Positions 41,976 to 53,860 of a stretch of DNA of 64,000 bases are shown piece after piece. Both the position numbers and the translations under genes were made by a program. The notes below the pieces were generated by a model. It did not search any database, was not told where the DNA came from, and was given only the letters and a program-made list of their open reading frames with translations. The stretch's first letter is position 1. Every line of letters starts with the position of its first letter. The DNA lies in assembly GCA_944474755.1 (NCBI GenBank), contig OX104120.1, positions 37,986,067-38,050,066 of the forward strand, read 5' to 3'. Source of the DNA: Limnoperna fortunei (taxonomy: Eukaryota > Mollusca > Bivalvia > Mytilida > Modiolidae).

Positions 41976-44818
41976 CACTAGTATTTAGACAGATTATTCC
42001 TTCATAAAGATAACATGTGAAATAGTTGTTTAATTTTTTGTTCATTTTGGCAAAGGATACATACAATCTAATACAAAATACAGAATCCTCTGATAAAAAT
42101 GATGGTACTTATCTTTCATTTCAAGGCAATGAACTTTTTTAATGTAAGTTTTAAAAAAATTTATAATCATTTGTTGGGCAACCTAAATTTTGATTTTTTT
42201 TATTGTAACCATAGTCTGTTTTTTTGGAAAATGACTTCTGCAAAAAGAAAGTATTTCGGGTATTACAACATCAGTAAATATGTCGGCATTTTCCTGTAAA
42301 ATATCACGTCTACATGCTTTCAAAAAGTCAGAGTAAATTTGAGGCAGAAAACTTTGTAATGCTCGTATATAATACACAGTAAAATTAATGAGTATATACT
42401 TTTGCCAGACGCATTATTTAACATTTGTTAGCTTTGTGTTTCCTAACATACCTACTAAATTAGGCCCTACCCTATATTGTTCTTAAAGTTTACTAAAATT
42501 ATTTTCATTCCATGTCGTGTCTACATAGGATAAGGATGACATGGCAGTATTTTACTTCATAAGAGGGGAATGTGTCACCTAATTGAACTTATATGACAAA
42601 TTTAGAAAATCGTTGTTGATAAGACCTTACAAAATTTACATATACCTTTTTGCACTGGAACAACTAATATTTATTCAATAAATTTGTATATATTTGAACC
42701 GTTCCTTACCTGAGTAATTACCTATCAAATATAATGTAGGTGAACCCATATAAATTGTTGTTCTCCTAAAATCCATCTACCAGCTGGATTCACAGACTCT
42801 AGTATATTCAAGGTAAATGAGTTCTTTGTTCAATTTCAAATGTTATCCCATTCATAATATTTTGCAATTATAAAAATGCCTTCATACCAACCATAAGGGC
42901 AGCTTACAGGTACTAGTATTAATTGTATTACCATACTCCTATTATATTTATTACATTTATAATAATATATAATTACAAAAGATAATTAACATTTTAAATA
43001 TTCAATTTTTTAGGTACATTTATAATTTAAAGAAGGTTCACCTTGATAGATTGTTGAGAGAGTGGGACAGTTCACAACTTCAGGTCAGTCCATGCTTTTA
43101 AAAAGTATCGCGATGTTTTAAACAATTATCTCTATTTTGCAGTATTTTTCTTTGATCTTTATATGCAGTATTATCCCACCTCAGTTATAGGAATATCACG
43201 TTACTTCCTTTTGGTGGGATTTATCTGTCTCACCGGATGAAACAGCTTTTTGTGACGTCAATGAAGTATGATGTCATTGACGTCAAGTTACGTGCAAACA
43301 AAAATTCTCATACACCAGCGTAATAGATTTCTTTGGGTCTCCAATTCGACAGTCTCGTTGAAGACCAGAAATCTTTTCACTTTGGTGTCCGAGATTTTCC
43401 CGTCTTGCCCTCCTACCGGTGTTAAATCCTTTATATCTTACCTCGCTGTCAAGACGTCGTTAAGTACACACCGTGACGTCACAATAATACAAAGCAGTGA
43501 TAAACAGATTTACGTGTTATGAAACTCGATGTGTTTTCTCGCCATCTGACGACCTTTGATGAGATAAGGACGAGAAAATGCATCTCGTTTCAGAAACCGT
43601 AAATAATCTATAAGTATCGCTATAAAAAAAGGGCCTATTTAAAGAACCCTTTTGAGACTAAAACGGTTATACTGATAGAGAAGTCTTAGACAGTTTTAAA
43701 CTATGAGTTGTTATTGCACATAGGTGTAACGTGGGAATCGGTTCATGTTTCCTTCGATTGTTTCATTGTTTAAGGCCGATTTCAAATTTTTACCTATAAC
43801 ATGGTGTGAAATGGAGAGGAAGGCAAAATATCTTATGAGAACCCCTAACCTTCTGTAAAACAAGCAATTGTTGACTGACAGTTGAGGTTGGAATTTGACG
43901 GATAATGCCCGAAGTCAATTCCGAACTTAAAACTCCCCAGTTGACATGCCAGATGCCTGTAATTATTTATCTATAGCTCCAAAGACTATTTAGAAAGAGT
44001 TTACAGTATTAAATGTCAATAATGGTTAAAAAATTACTGCCTATAATTTCAGATAGATTTATTTACTTTGCGCATCTGTGTATCCAGTCCTAACAGGAAC
44101 ATTTGTATTAAAAGGTGAGATATGAATCATGTGCTTTACATACTAGATAAACATGTACAAACCTTGTCAGTTCAGCCTGATAAAATCATCGGGACACACC
44201 AACCTTCAACACTGTGCATTAGTATTTTGTATTTAGTATGCATAAAATGTTTCATATCTATCAGATAACTTGAACAAAATAGAAAAATTAACATAACTAC
44301 AGTGAACGTACAATACTATACTATAACTGACTCATATATAGGATGCAAAAAACTAGTTTTGGAGGGTTAATAAATCCTTGTTGCAGCCTATATATCAGAG
44401 TCAATGATTGTTTTATTATATGATTATACAATAGTGAATGCTTTATTATCAATACAAGGAAACGACGTTTTGAAGGAAATAGTAGAATTTTTTTCTATTT
44501 TGATCCTTAACCTGGTTGACATTCCAATCAACATTACCTGTAAGCTATGTCTAGCCAATTTTAGGTTGACATTGGAAGCACACATAACTTTTCCAGTAAA
44601 TTCCAGCCAAAGAGAAATAAGAAAAACTCAATCTTGTAATAAGTTAAATTAGTAAGAAACTTCTAATCCTCAAGTAATCTCTTTTATTCTAATCAATAAT
44701 TGTGTCTAGATTGTATTCTATAAAGTTATTTACAGTTTAAATTACAGGTTGGGAAGGCTTGTATCCCAAAATAAAGACTTAGTTTTCTAGCATGTGTGAT
44801 TTTCCATCTTGGCAGAAT
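41976..44818. other. No secure gene
   Basis: AT-rich. Several TGACGTCA-type octamers cluster at 43250-43290 and 43460-43490. A possible exon (43016-43084, between TTTTTTAG and GTCAG) encodes 23 residues but I cannot link it to any gene. An open frame at 44404-44652 is unassigned. Confidence 0.35.
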
Positions 44819-44863
44819 ATGGGGTCATTAGTGATCACTGATGACAATACGTATGCTCTAAAG
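44819..44863 (+). CDS. MARS1: Candidate first coding exon of methionyl-tRNA synthetase
   Basis: The ATG at 44819 opens MGSLVITDDNTYALK, then donor AAG|GTAAAC. The form, a short strand followed by DxN..ALK, is like the start of the GST-like N-terminal domain of animal MARS1. CCATCTTGG, a YY1-type site, lies just before the ATG, which may mark the promoter. The tie to MARS1 rests on this weak likeness, the orientation and the phase-0 fit to the next candidate exon. The first secure exon is 10.7 kb downstream. Confidence 0.35.
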
Positions 44864-45193
44864 GTAAACAACTTTTCTGGTTTTTATTCAGTACTCCATC
44901 CTCTTCCACCAAACGAAATGTTACATGAAACAAAACTTTAAAAAGTTGTATGTAATGTCTCTTGATTGAGTTAATAAGACAAAATATTCATTCAGTAAAT
45001 GAGTTCGCGCGCACGCAACTCGACTCGTTGACATCGTAACATCCAATCAAAAAGCCTGAAACAAGAACGTTGCTATGGTACATATAGTGAAACATTTGTA
45101 GTTAATTTTCGCCTTACTTCGTACTTTTCCCAATCAATTTTTTATACATAAATTCCGATTTCGCAAACACTTGTAATCCTGTTTTTATTCTAG

Positions 45194-45260
45194 CAGCCTC
45201 AAGCTGAAGGGATTCGAGCCATCTTGAAAATAAATGTCACAGTTGTCCCAAAGCTTACAC
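45194..45260 (+). CDS. MARS1: Candidate second coding exon of methionyl-tRNA synthetase
   Basis: Strong acceptor TTTTTATTCTAG, then 22 codons in phase 0 (QPQAEGIRAILKINVTVVPK...), then donor ACAC|GTGTAT. It could be the strand and helix of a GST-N fold ending near the conserved Pro. Weak similarity; the donor is not ideal. A LINE fragment begins 35 bases later, in what would be the intron. Confidence 0.3.
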
Positions 45261-45294
45261 GTGTATTCAGATATGGGGAGAAAAAATCATAAAC

Positions 45295-46310
45295 AAATAT
45301 TTGTTCTGCAAACTAAGGTTTCTTCTGTGCAGAAACAAACTGATCATTATTTACTCTAGGCATATTCTTCCTCTACTGGAATATGCTTGCGAATTATGGG
45401 ATGGTTGCTCTGTCACTGACAGGGAAAAAATTGAAGGTTTACAATTGGAAGCTGCTATAATCGTAACAAGACTTCCTCGTTTTTCCAATAATGAATCGTT
45501 AATGTTTAAAACAGGATGCTCTTCTTTAAGCAACAGACGTAATATACGAAAATTAGACCTTATGTATAAAATCCGCAATGGAAATGCTCTCGAATATTTC
45601 AGAGATACTTTAAATGACTTATTTTCCCTGAACAGTTAGATTGTGGAATTCTCTTCCTCCTGATCAAAGAGAACTTACAACTTTTATCGCTTTAAAATGT
45701 TCTGAAAAAAGAAAACTATATTGTCCCATCATATTTTCTTAGGAAACAGAAATATAAATATGTATTCATATTAGATTGCGCCACTGTTGCAGTTCCCTAA
45801 CGGCCGATATAAATAGAGTAAACCTAAACAACGACCCAAGCTGTGCTTATGGTTGTCCGTTAGAAGACTCCTTACTTTATTTTCTAGAATGTCCACTTTA
45901 TGATAATATTAGAAATCATTTATTTTATCCGTTGATGCGAATTACTAATCCCTCTATTGAAATTGTCCTATTTGATTCTGATAGCCTTGGTGACGAAGAT
46001 AACTCTATAAGTAGTAGACATGTACACAGTTACATTCACCATTTTAAGAGATTTTCTGCTTAGCTCGACCCCCACCCCCCGATCTCCCTACCTTGTTATT
46101 CTGGTTGTCTTTTCTTGCATTCTTTATACAGTAAATGTATTCCTTTGTATATTTTGTTACATTGTATGTGTCATTTATTTTCTGTACGTATTTATAATTG
46201 TGTAGTAATTCCTTGCTGTCATCTTGTGCAATAGTTTGTAAGATTATTGAACAGAGAGAACTTCATCCTATTGATTATTTTGACAATAAAATATGTTTAA
46301 ACTGAACTAA
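45295..46310 (+). pseudogene. 3' end of a LINE retrotransposon, decayed
   Basis: Two ORF pieces in different frames. 45301-45639 has LEYACELWDGCSVTDREKIE followed by LQLEAAIIVTRLPRF, typical of the region after the RT domain in animal LINEs. 45776-46063 has CSSLTADINRVNL, CAYGCPLEDSLLYFLECPLY, the Cys/His end domain. AATAAAATATG near 46287 marks the 3' end. The RT catalytic domain and everything upstream are missing, as in most 5'-truncated LINE copies. Confidence 0.88.
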
Positions 46311-48170
46311 TTGATATGTAATTAGAAACAATATTTTATTGACGTTTATACTAATATTTCGTCAGTTAGTATCTTATAAGCACCTCGAATTTTCAGCACC
46401 GCATCGTCGATTGCATTTCATTGGGGGTACTTTTTTGCAAGAAATTTTTCACGATATCACTGACATTAATACAATTGGGGATAGGCTTTAATATCAGAGT
46501 GTTAGCAAGTTTATAAAATGCCTCCGAGTAAAACGAAAAGAACGTACAAAAGTAATTCCACAATTACTGGAGATTCCAGCGATCTATCATAAGTCGTCGT
46601 ACAAGACCAGTCAAATAAACAGGAAATTCGACCTCCTCCTTCGTACTGTGTGTGCTGAGCTTAAACAACGTCAGCAAACTGTTTACGCACAAGGCAAATC
46701 AATTAAGTACACTGTCACACAAAAACTTGGACTCTAATACTGCAAGGACGAACTTAGCATAGTTCAACAGCACAATTCACCCAAGTTCAAGTGAAAGGAC
46801 TTCCTCAGGACAATAATGGAGTAACAAACGAATTTGCGTTACAAGCTTCTGTTCAAATAAGCATTAGACAGGTAGGGCACGCAATGTCACTCATGTGAAT
46901 TTCAGCTAGAATGTTTCCGCACATTAAACAGTGCCTCCTGCAGTTAGAAGACAGATCATGGAGGGAAAGTACATTAATTTAGCAAATTTATAAAGGAGCG
47001 CAGAAAACAACCAAGATTTAAAATCAAGTAATGAATCTGATGGTTCAGTTATACTCGTGAAAAACAAGGATCATAGTCTTTAACGAAACCTGACTTTGCG
47101 TGAGATAATAGAAGCATTTAACATTTACAACAATTTTATTTGAGAAAAGCAAGCCAGCAGAAGAGTGGAATTGATATGTATCTAAAAGATATCATGGAAA
47201 TGTCTACTCAGTTTAAAGGTCCCGTTTCCTCTAAAAATATCACGAGAAATTTGCATAAAAATTAGCTGTAACTAAACAATGCTTGGTTTATCAGCATGTT
47301 TACTAGTTTAATAGACTGGTCTATTCGAGATGAAAAATTGTACTCGACCATGACCGGTAGTCACAAAAATTGCACTCGACCATGACCGGATGTAAGAAAA
47401 ATTGTACTCGACCATGACCGGATGTTAATTATAGCATTAGAAACACGTGGCACCTCAATGCATGGTAGTCAAACATGTCAATTCATCAATTCGTGAATTG
47501 AACTTGACGTGCGCCAGATCAATTACCGCAACAAAGGACTATAAGGACCAATGCTCGGGATCAATCTAAAACGGATGTAAGGGGTAGTCCAGTGTTATAT
47601 TATAGAGAAGGAAGTATGCAACAGAAAATTATTATAGGCGGAAGTGTACATTGGCAAATGTTAACACTAAATCGTTGTCTAGTATGGAACCCACTAAAAG
47701 CACTGATCAAACTAGCATAAACATAAACTCAATTTGCTGCTCTTAGCAAGTGACTACATTCGACGCGGGGTTACGAACTTAGAAATTATTTTTCAGATTC
47801 CTATTTCGTACACAAATTTATTGAAGTTTTACGTTAAAGTTTTTGCATCGGTATATGTGAGTTGCCTAAAGTTTCTTTTGCGTTAAAATCTGTTATCAAT
47901 GTCAAAATATCCAGATGATTTTACTATAAACCTAATTTTACTGCCTTTATAATGTCCAATTTCTTTTATAAAAATACTTCAATTGGATGGCAGTGCTTCG
48001 AGTACTTTGATTTTTTTATATTTCGGTTAAGTTTTTAAATTTCATTTAAAATAAGAAGTTTTCCACAAAATAAATTATTGACAATTTGAGATGATTTTAT
48101 TTTATTGTTGATAAATTTTTGATAGACAATATTTTCAGATTTAGAATTTTTAAACTGATTTGCATAAATC
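46311..48170. other. Non-coding; a decayed ORF start and a short tandem repeat
   Basis: An ATG at 46518 gives MPPSKTKRTYKSNSTITGD and then a stop; with broken frames to about 47050 this may be a dead retroelement ORF, unassigned. The rest is AT-rich. The tandem repeat at 47332 is listed separately. Confidence 0.3.
47332..47427. repeat. Three copies of a 31-33-bp tandem repeat
   Basis: Each unit holds AAAATTGTACTCGACCATGA followed by CCGG and a variable spacer. Short, young and non-coding. Confidence 0.9.
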
Positions 48171-48174
48171 ACAG

Positions 48175-48310
48175 GAACGCACTAGAAGACATTTTTTCTC
48201 GGGTTTTGGTACAAGAGCGTCAGTGGCAATTTGATGTTCAGAGTATATGTTTCTGTGCTATTCTCTACTGTCCAAATAATGAATATTTAGATGCAGTTAT
48301 ACAGTTATCA
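48175..48310 (+). CDS. MARS1: Candidate GST-C exon of methionyl-tRNA synthetase
   Basis: An open segment after acceptor AAATCACAG. RQWQFDVQSICFCAILYC could be the counterpart of the QWLEWEAT...LYYL helix of the GST-C domain of MARS1. The 3' end is uncertain (a GTGTAT lies at about 48311). The exon that should sit between this and 45260 was not found, so this is a tentative call. Confidence 0.28.
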
Positions 48311-48748
48311 GTGTATACGTGTTTACTTAGCCTTACTTAGGGATATATGTTGCCTTTACAATACCTTTTTTATTATAAAAAAAAATTTGAATCAATGTAA
48401 CATCTATTACCCAATAACAAAGGTGTATTTATAATATGTGTTTTATTTGCCGGTTGTTACAATAATCCGATATGTTACTTTTGTGATTTGTCGGATTAAC
48501 GGCAGAATTTAGTCCTTATGCTCGCAATGTAGCAAATAAAAAATTCTTACTTCGGTCTATTTCTACAAAATTCAAACATAATATTCAACTTATTTACGTT
48601 ATTAAAGCTTAAGACATTTTAAAAATAACGAGAAACGATCTTTATTGAAGAAATTTCCCTTTTTCGTCTTTGAAGATGCACGCGGAAAATGCTTATCATT
48701 TGGATAATGTGACCTAATTTGAGTATAATCGTGCTAATTTGCGTACTG

Positions 48749-49201
48749 TAGGTATCAATGTACTATTGCATAACGGTATGGGCGCGGCCATTTTATGAGC
48801 ACAAAGTAAAGCGTGAAAAAACTGTCAGGTTAAACGCGATTGGTCAATAATGATTGTTAAAGTAAACATATTTTGGGAAAAAATGCAATCTTTGGTATGA
48901 AAATACACAAAAAAGAGTTTTATACACATCTAGGAGGAAGAAATCAAATTTCGAATACGTAGGGGCACCTCGAGGAAATTTGAAAAAAATGAGACTCCCC
49001 CTTTTTGACCTTCATTTTTCAGCCAGAAAAGCAATGCGAACCTATATTTTTAATAGCACCAAATAAACCCCCTATTCTTTAACATAAATAATCTCTCTTA
49101 ATTTAACATTAAATTAACTTTGTCTTTCAACGAAATAATAATCGAAAAGGGGTATCCCATATGGAAAATAACATAGAAAGGCCATTGGTCCATTGTATTC
49201 T
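48749..49201. repeat. Direct repeat, copy 1 (453 bp)
   Basis: From TAGGTATCAATGTACTATTG to GTCCATTGTATTCT; matches 50044-50495 at about 97-98% by eye. The two copies flank 842 bp of different sequence. Non-coding. They do not have TG...CA ends and no primer site is seen. Confidence 0.93.
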
Positions 49202-50043
49202 ATACATGTTTCTTTTGGCATTTGAATTCGGCAAATTTTACTTTAAGCGCATAAATTCTGCATAAAATCATAGATTATTACAAAATTCATTGTTTATATT
49301 CACGTTTTAATTAGCTATAGTCTATTTCATGAAACATGCTATTTTCAATGCAACGTTAGGGGTGGGAATGATAAAACAATGACTGAAAGGCTCGTGGTCA
49401 ATGTGTACACTACATTTGAAGTTTGTATGTTACAGGATGCATAAAACAGCAAATTTAGTCTAATTCAGTGATTCATGTTGAACTTTTGATAATTTTAAAA
49501 GAACTATGATCTTTACGCTTTTTCGGCCCTAATCTGACTTTCTGGTTGTGTTATAATAATGGGCGATAATTTCACAAATGTTAAACGATTTCGAAACGCT
49601 GTTTACAAATCACCGAAGTAAGGTCCAGCATTCAACCATAATGTTGTACTATGAAATTTAGGTCAGTTTTGAACAAGTTATAGTCTGTTTCAAAAGCCGT
49701 TAATTTTCGGAAGATCATTTAGACCGCATTTCGTTCGTTCAATTGTGGACCCTGAATGAAAATTTAAAATAGAACAGTCGTCGAACATAGGCATCTACAC
49801 ATGCTATGTGAAAAACACCAACAGGAAAGATAAAAAACATCAATTTTGAAGCGCAGCACAAACTGAGGAGAATAAAACTACTTTAAAAACGCGCCGTTTT
49901 TTCTAGGGGTGGCCTTTAAAAACGGCACTTAAAGCATAAAGGAACATAGATGTATATGCCCAACTACATACAAGTTTTGTAATTGAATCAACAGTACTAA
50001 AGATATGCAATTTCCTTAATTCTGCATCCATTTAATATCTCTA
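49202..50043. other. Spacer between direct repeats
   Basis: AT-rich with no gene; a small AAACGCGCCGTTTTT palindrome near 49887. Confidence 0.4.
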
Positions 50044-50495
50044 TAGGTATCAATGTACTATTGCATAACGGTATGGGCGCGGCCATTTTATGAGCACAAA
50101 GTAAAGCGTGAAAAAACTGTCAGGTTAAACGCGATTGGTCAATAATGATTGTTAAAGTAAACATATTTTGGGAAAAAATGCAATCTTTGGTATGAAAATA
50201 CACAAAAAAGAGTTTTATACACATTTAGGAGGAAGAAATCAAATTTCGAATACGTAGGGGCACCTCCGGGAAATTTGAAAAAAATGAGACTCCCCTTTTT
50301 GACCTTCATTTTTCAGCCAGAAAAGCAATGCGAACCTATATTTTAATAGCACCAAATAAACCCCCTATTCTTTAACATAAATAATCTCTCTTAATTTAAC
50401 ATTAAATTAACTTTGTCTTTCAACGAAATAATAATCGAAAAGGGGTACCCCATATGGAAAATAACATAGAAAGGCCAATGGTCCATTGTATTCTG
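50044..50495. repeat. Direct repeat, copy 2
   Basis: Second copy of the 453-bp repeat. It differs by a few substitutions and single-base gaps. Confidence 0.93.
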
Positions 50496-51729
50496 TAATA
50501 ACCATTCCGTAGTAAGAATCCAGTAATTTTCATATACCTTCCCAAGATGCGACACTCCATTAAGTTTCCGGTTTCTCAATGTTTTTCGTGTAATGAACGT
50601 AATTAAACAGAGACACAAATGTCAATTAATACACAACGCACAGTGGGTTATTAAAAACTTCAATAGCTGTCATCACGTGTCAATAATGATCGATCTTAAT
50701 CATGAAACCGATGAAAAAAATGGTGACACTGTTGAAAGATATCAAGATTGATCACGGCGGATTATATATACAACTTGCTTTGGACATCAAAGTGCCGGGA
50801 GTAATTATTCACTCCCACTCTGCTACATTTCGAGTAATGGGACTAAATTCATACCCTCGCCAAAAAAAAAACGCGAGGGTACGATTATTCTTTAAAAAGT
50901 TACTAGACTAATTTATTCTGTTCTAGAAAACGGCAATATTATATGTCTTAATTTTAAGCCGCCGTTCGAAACGTATCGAGTACGTCCGATTGGCATCGTA
51001 GACGGCGAACACTCTAAAGGAAAAGACTAATTTTAGACTTGTCATCCCCTCATAACAACATGATTTAATAGATAAAAATGAATTTTCATGAACGTATGTA
51101 AAAATAGACGATGCTGTTACCATTAACAAAAAACTGGGTCATAAATAACGCAGCTCTTATGCATATTCGCACACAATCATCACGAATCTGGTTTCTTGTT
51201 TTAGGTCAGCGAGGTTAACTATTCAGAAATATATAAACAAACAATACAATTTCCGTTTTATTTGTATTGAAACACATCATCCAAGCATAAAATACTGTAG
51301 AATTATTCCAACCAAACTGTTGTGTAAATTGAATTTGAATGAACCGGTCTGTTAATTTTGGATTCCGCACTACAGAATTGTCATGTTGTCTGACCTCATG
51401 TCAGACAGAATGGTATGGACCATTTAAGAAATCCTTTCCATGGTCTGTACAGGTTTAAACCTCTACAAAAAGCTTAATTTTAAAAGGTTATTAAATATGC
51501 AAAATTATTGCAAAATATACTGTTAAATGTGTAAATTCTTTACAATATTACTCTTTAGCGAATGACTCATCAAGATTTGAAATTTAGCTTCCTACCAATC
51601 TGCCTTTATCCCCAATACCTGTTTGTTTGGTTTCTTTTTAATTTCAAATCGCACAAAAACATGAGCTCTCCAGTTTTCACAAAATATGTATCAAAATTAT
51701 AAGATATACATACAAAATTAATTAGTTTC
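50496..51729. other. Non-coding, with a small hairpin
   Basis: TACCCTCGCC-A10-GCGAGGGTA hairpin at about 50852-50881. An ORF at 50702-50911 runs through it and is not supported as a gene. Confidence 0.4.
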
Positions 51730-52272
51730 TAAGGCTCGGTCACACAGCCTTTCGCGTCTGTATCGCGGGTAAAATTTCGCGATTTTTTTTTTTTGGCCCG
51801 CGGTTGCCCGTGGTGGAAAATGTGAAAATTGGCTTACCCGCAGTTTACCCGTGGTATGCCCGGGAACAGACGCCGGCGACTGTTTCGCGTCCTTATCGCG
51901 GGTGAAGCGCGCTGTTTACGCGGAGAAAGGCGTTTGTCCGTGCTTATACGCGGTACACACGCTAATGCACGTGATAACAACGCGGTGCAGATGCGAACAA
52001 TCGTGCTATGACTGTGCTCCACCCGCGATTACCCGCTAAAACTGTACCGCGTCTTTACCGCGTGTGTACCACGTGTACCGCTCGCGATTACCCGCGGTCT
52101 AAATTTTTGGGCAGCCCAAAACTTTTTCGCGCGGCCAACCGCGTGTAACGACGGGTAAAGTACGGCTGTATCACGACCGCATAGCGTCCAACAGCGTCTG
52201 CTTCACCGGCAGAAATTTTTGGCCGTGATTCGGCCGCGATACGCCCGTAGAGGGCTGTGTGACCGGGCCTTT
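51730..52272. mobile_element. GC-rich MITE-like element
   Basis: About 540 bp, far richer in G, C and CpG than its surroundings. Ends: AGGCTCGGTCACACAGCC and its near-inverse GGCTGTGTGACCGGGCCT. The inside is full of CGCGGGTA/TACCCGC motifs in both orientations. Overlapping short ORFs on both strands come from this composition. Target duplication uncertain (CTA versus TTA). Confidence 0.75.
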
Positions 52273-53541
52273 AAGAGTTAACAGGTATCGTGCAGAGTAT
52301 TTGGTATACTTATGTGGAATCGTAATAGCTAACATATATAAAAAGTTATTTTAGCTACTAATTTCCACACATAATGACTTCTATACACCTTACTGATCTT
52401 CTTTGGTCTAGAAGACGTGCCTCGATTACATATTCGCACTGGTTTGTTTTGCGCCAGGTTGTTTCACCCTGGGAAGTGAGTCGGTACGCAACGAAAGAAA
52501 AAACAGAATAATAAATACGTAATGAATAAAGTAATAAATACATTTTATCAGTTGTAAAGTTATGTACTCGTTTTAATGTGTTTTAATTTACAAGATAAGA
52601 TATTCGTTAAAAATAAAATTTTGAGTGCTCGAATAAAAAGAAGTGTTTAAAAATAAATATAAAAGATAAATTACTAAATTATCATAGAATTGCAATTAAA
52701 CGGCTTTAATGTAAAAGTTACGGTAAGCTTGATATAAATACAATTTCGAAGTATATTAATAGCTGGGAACATTAAACGTTTTAATGATTGCTCAATAAGC
52801 ACTTAAAAATGACTTTCTATGTTTTGCACATGGCTTTTATGGACTGAAGCAGCAAATAAAAAAAACGAAAAAGATCCAAGAGGCAATGTCGATCGATTAA
52901 TTATATGTTCTTCAACACTCTCCGGCTTAGACAACATAACTGGTTCCCAGATATAACCTCTGTCACACGTCATTCCCGTTTACTGCGGGAATTTGTCTGC
53001 CCGTGACGAGATCTTATTTATTTTTATACAGTTTATTTATACACTTTTGATTCGGTGTTACGTTAAAAGTACTGCGTTTGTACGCGAAACTGATATCTTT
53101 CATGGCGTCAACCAATTTGTGGAAGAGGTGATTGGTGTTGACGTAGGATAGATACCCAGAACCCTTTGCATGAAGATTGGTTATTCAATATCAATCGAAC
53201 AATGTTTCAGCTATATTAAGGACATGATAGTTTTTTAAAGAACATAACCATACAAATTAGTGCAAGAAATTAATTCTCACTACAAGATGCAAATGAACTC
53301 ATCTTAACCAAAAATAAACCATTTACGGAAGAAATTGATGTTTATGTCGGCTTACGTAACGTTAGACAAGTATCGCGACTCGTGTTAAAAGCATCGGCTG
53401 AAAAAACACCATAAACAGCATCGGCTTACTACTTATTCGAGTTAATCATGTTTTTCTTAGAAAGAAAGAAAGAAAAAAACAAAAAAAATCTAATTCTCAG
53501 ACACATATTGTGTATGAGACTATACCACGTACTTATCAATT
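52273..53541. other. No gene seen
   Basis: AT-rich. A short SINE-tail-like stretch near 53195-53225 (GTTTCAGCTATATTAAGG) is possible on the minus strand. Confidence 0.4.
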
Positions 53542-53670
53542 ATGGACTTTTGACTCTGTCAATACATTATATATGGACCTGTCAGGCCTATATTGACCGA
53601 GGACGAAATCCGAGGTCAAAATATTACTAACAGGTCCATATATAATGTATTGACAGAGTCAAAAGTCCAT
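53542..53670. repeat. Inverted repeat, 41-bp arms
   Basis: Arms 53542-53582 and 53630-53670 are complementary, beginning ATGGACTTTTGACTCTGTC. The 47-nt loop contains ACCGAGGACGAAATCCGAGGT, itself a small hairpin. Probably a MITE. Confidence 0.88.
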
Positions 53671-53784
53671 CATTTATATATTACATATGTAGACATATTA
53701 TAGTCTTTTTTAGGGTTTGTGCAAGGGTTGAGTTATTTTTTTCACGAGTTTGTTATGTACATATATCCGGATCTAAATTTAGTA

Positions 53785-53860
53785 ACATAGCGTCAATATA
53801 GGTAAAAATAGAAACATAGCGTCAATATAGGTAAAAATAGAAACATACCGTCAATATACC
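53785..53860. repeat. 29-bp tandem repeat, 2.6 copies
   Basis: Unit ACATAGCGTCAATATAGG + TAAAAATAGAA. Confidence 0.92.

Noticed and set aside
43016..43084. Possible 23-residue exon between TTTTTTAG and GTCAG
   Set aside because: No family recognised and no partner exons; it lies upstream of any plausible MARS1 start.
43250..43490. CRE-type promoter from clustered TGACGTCA sites
   Set aside because: No gene start is evident nearby; such octamers also occur in repeats of this window (for example near 32156).
50702..50911. 69-codon ORF
   Set aside because: Runs through a poly-A hairpin; no homology or conserved copy.
51829..52039. Overlapping ORFs on both strands
   Set aside because: By-product of high GC in a MITE-like element with few stop codons.
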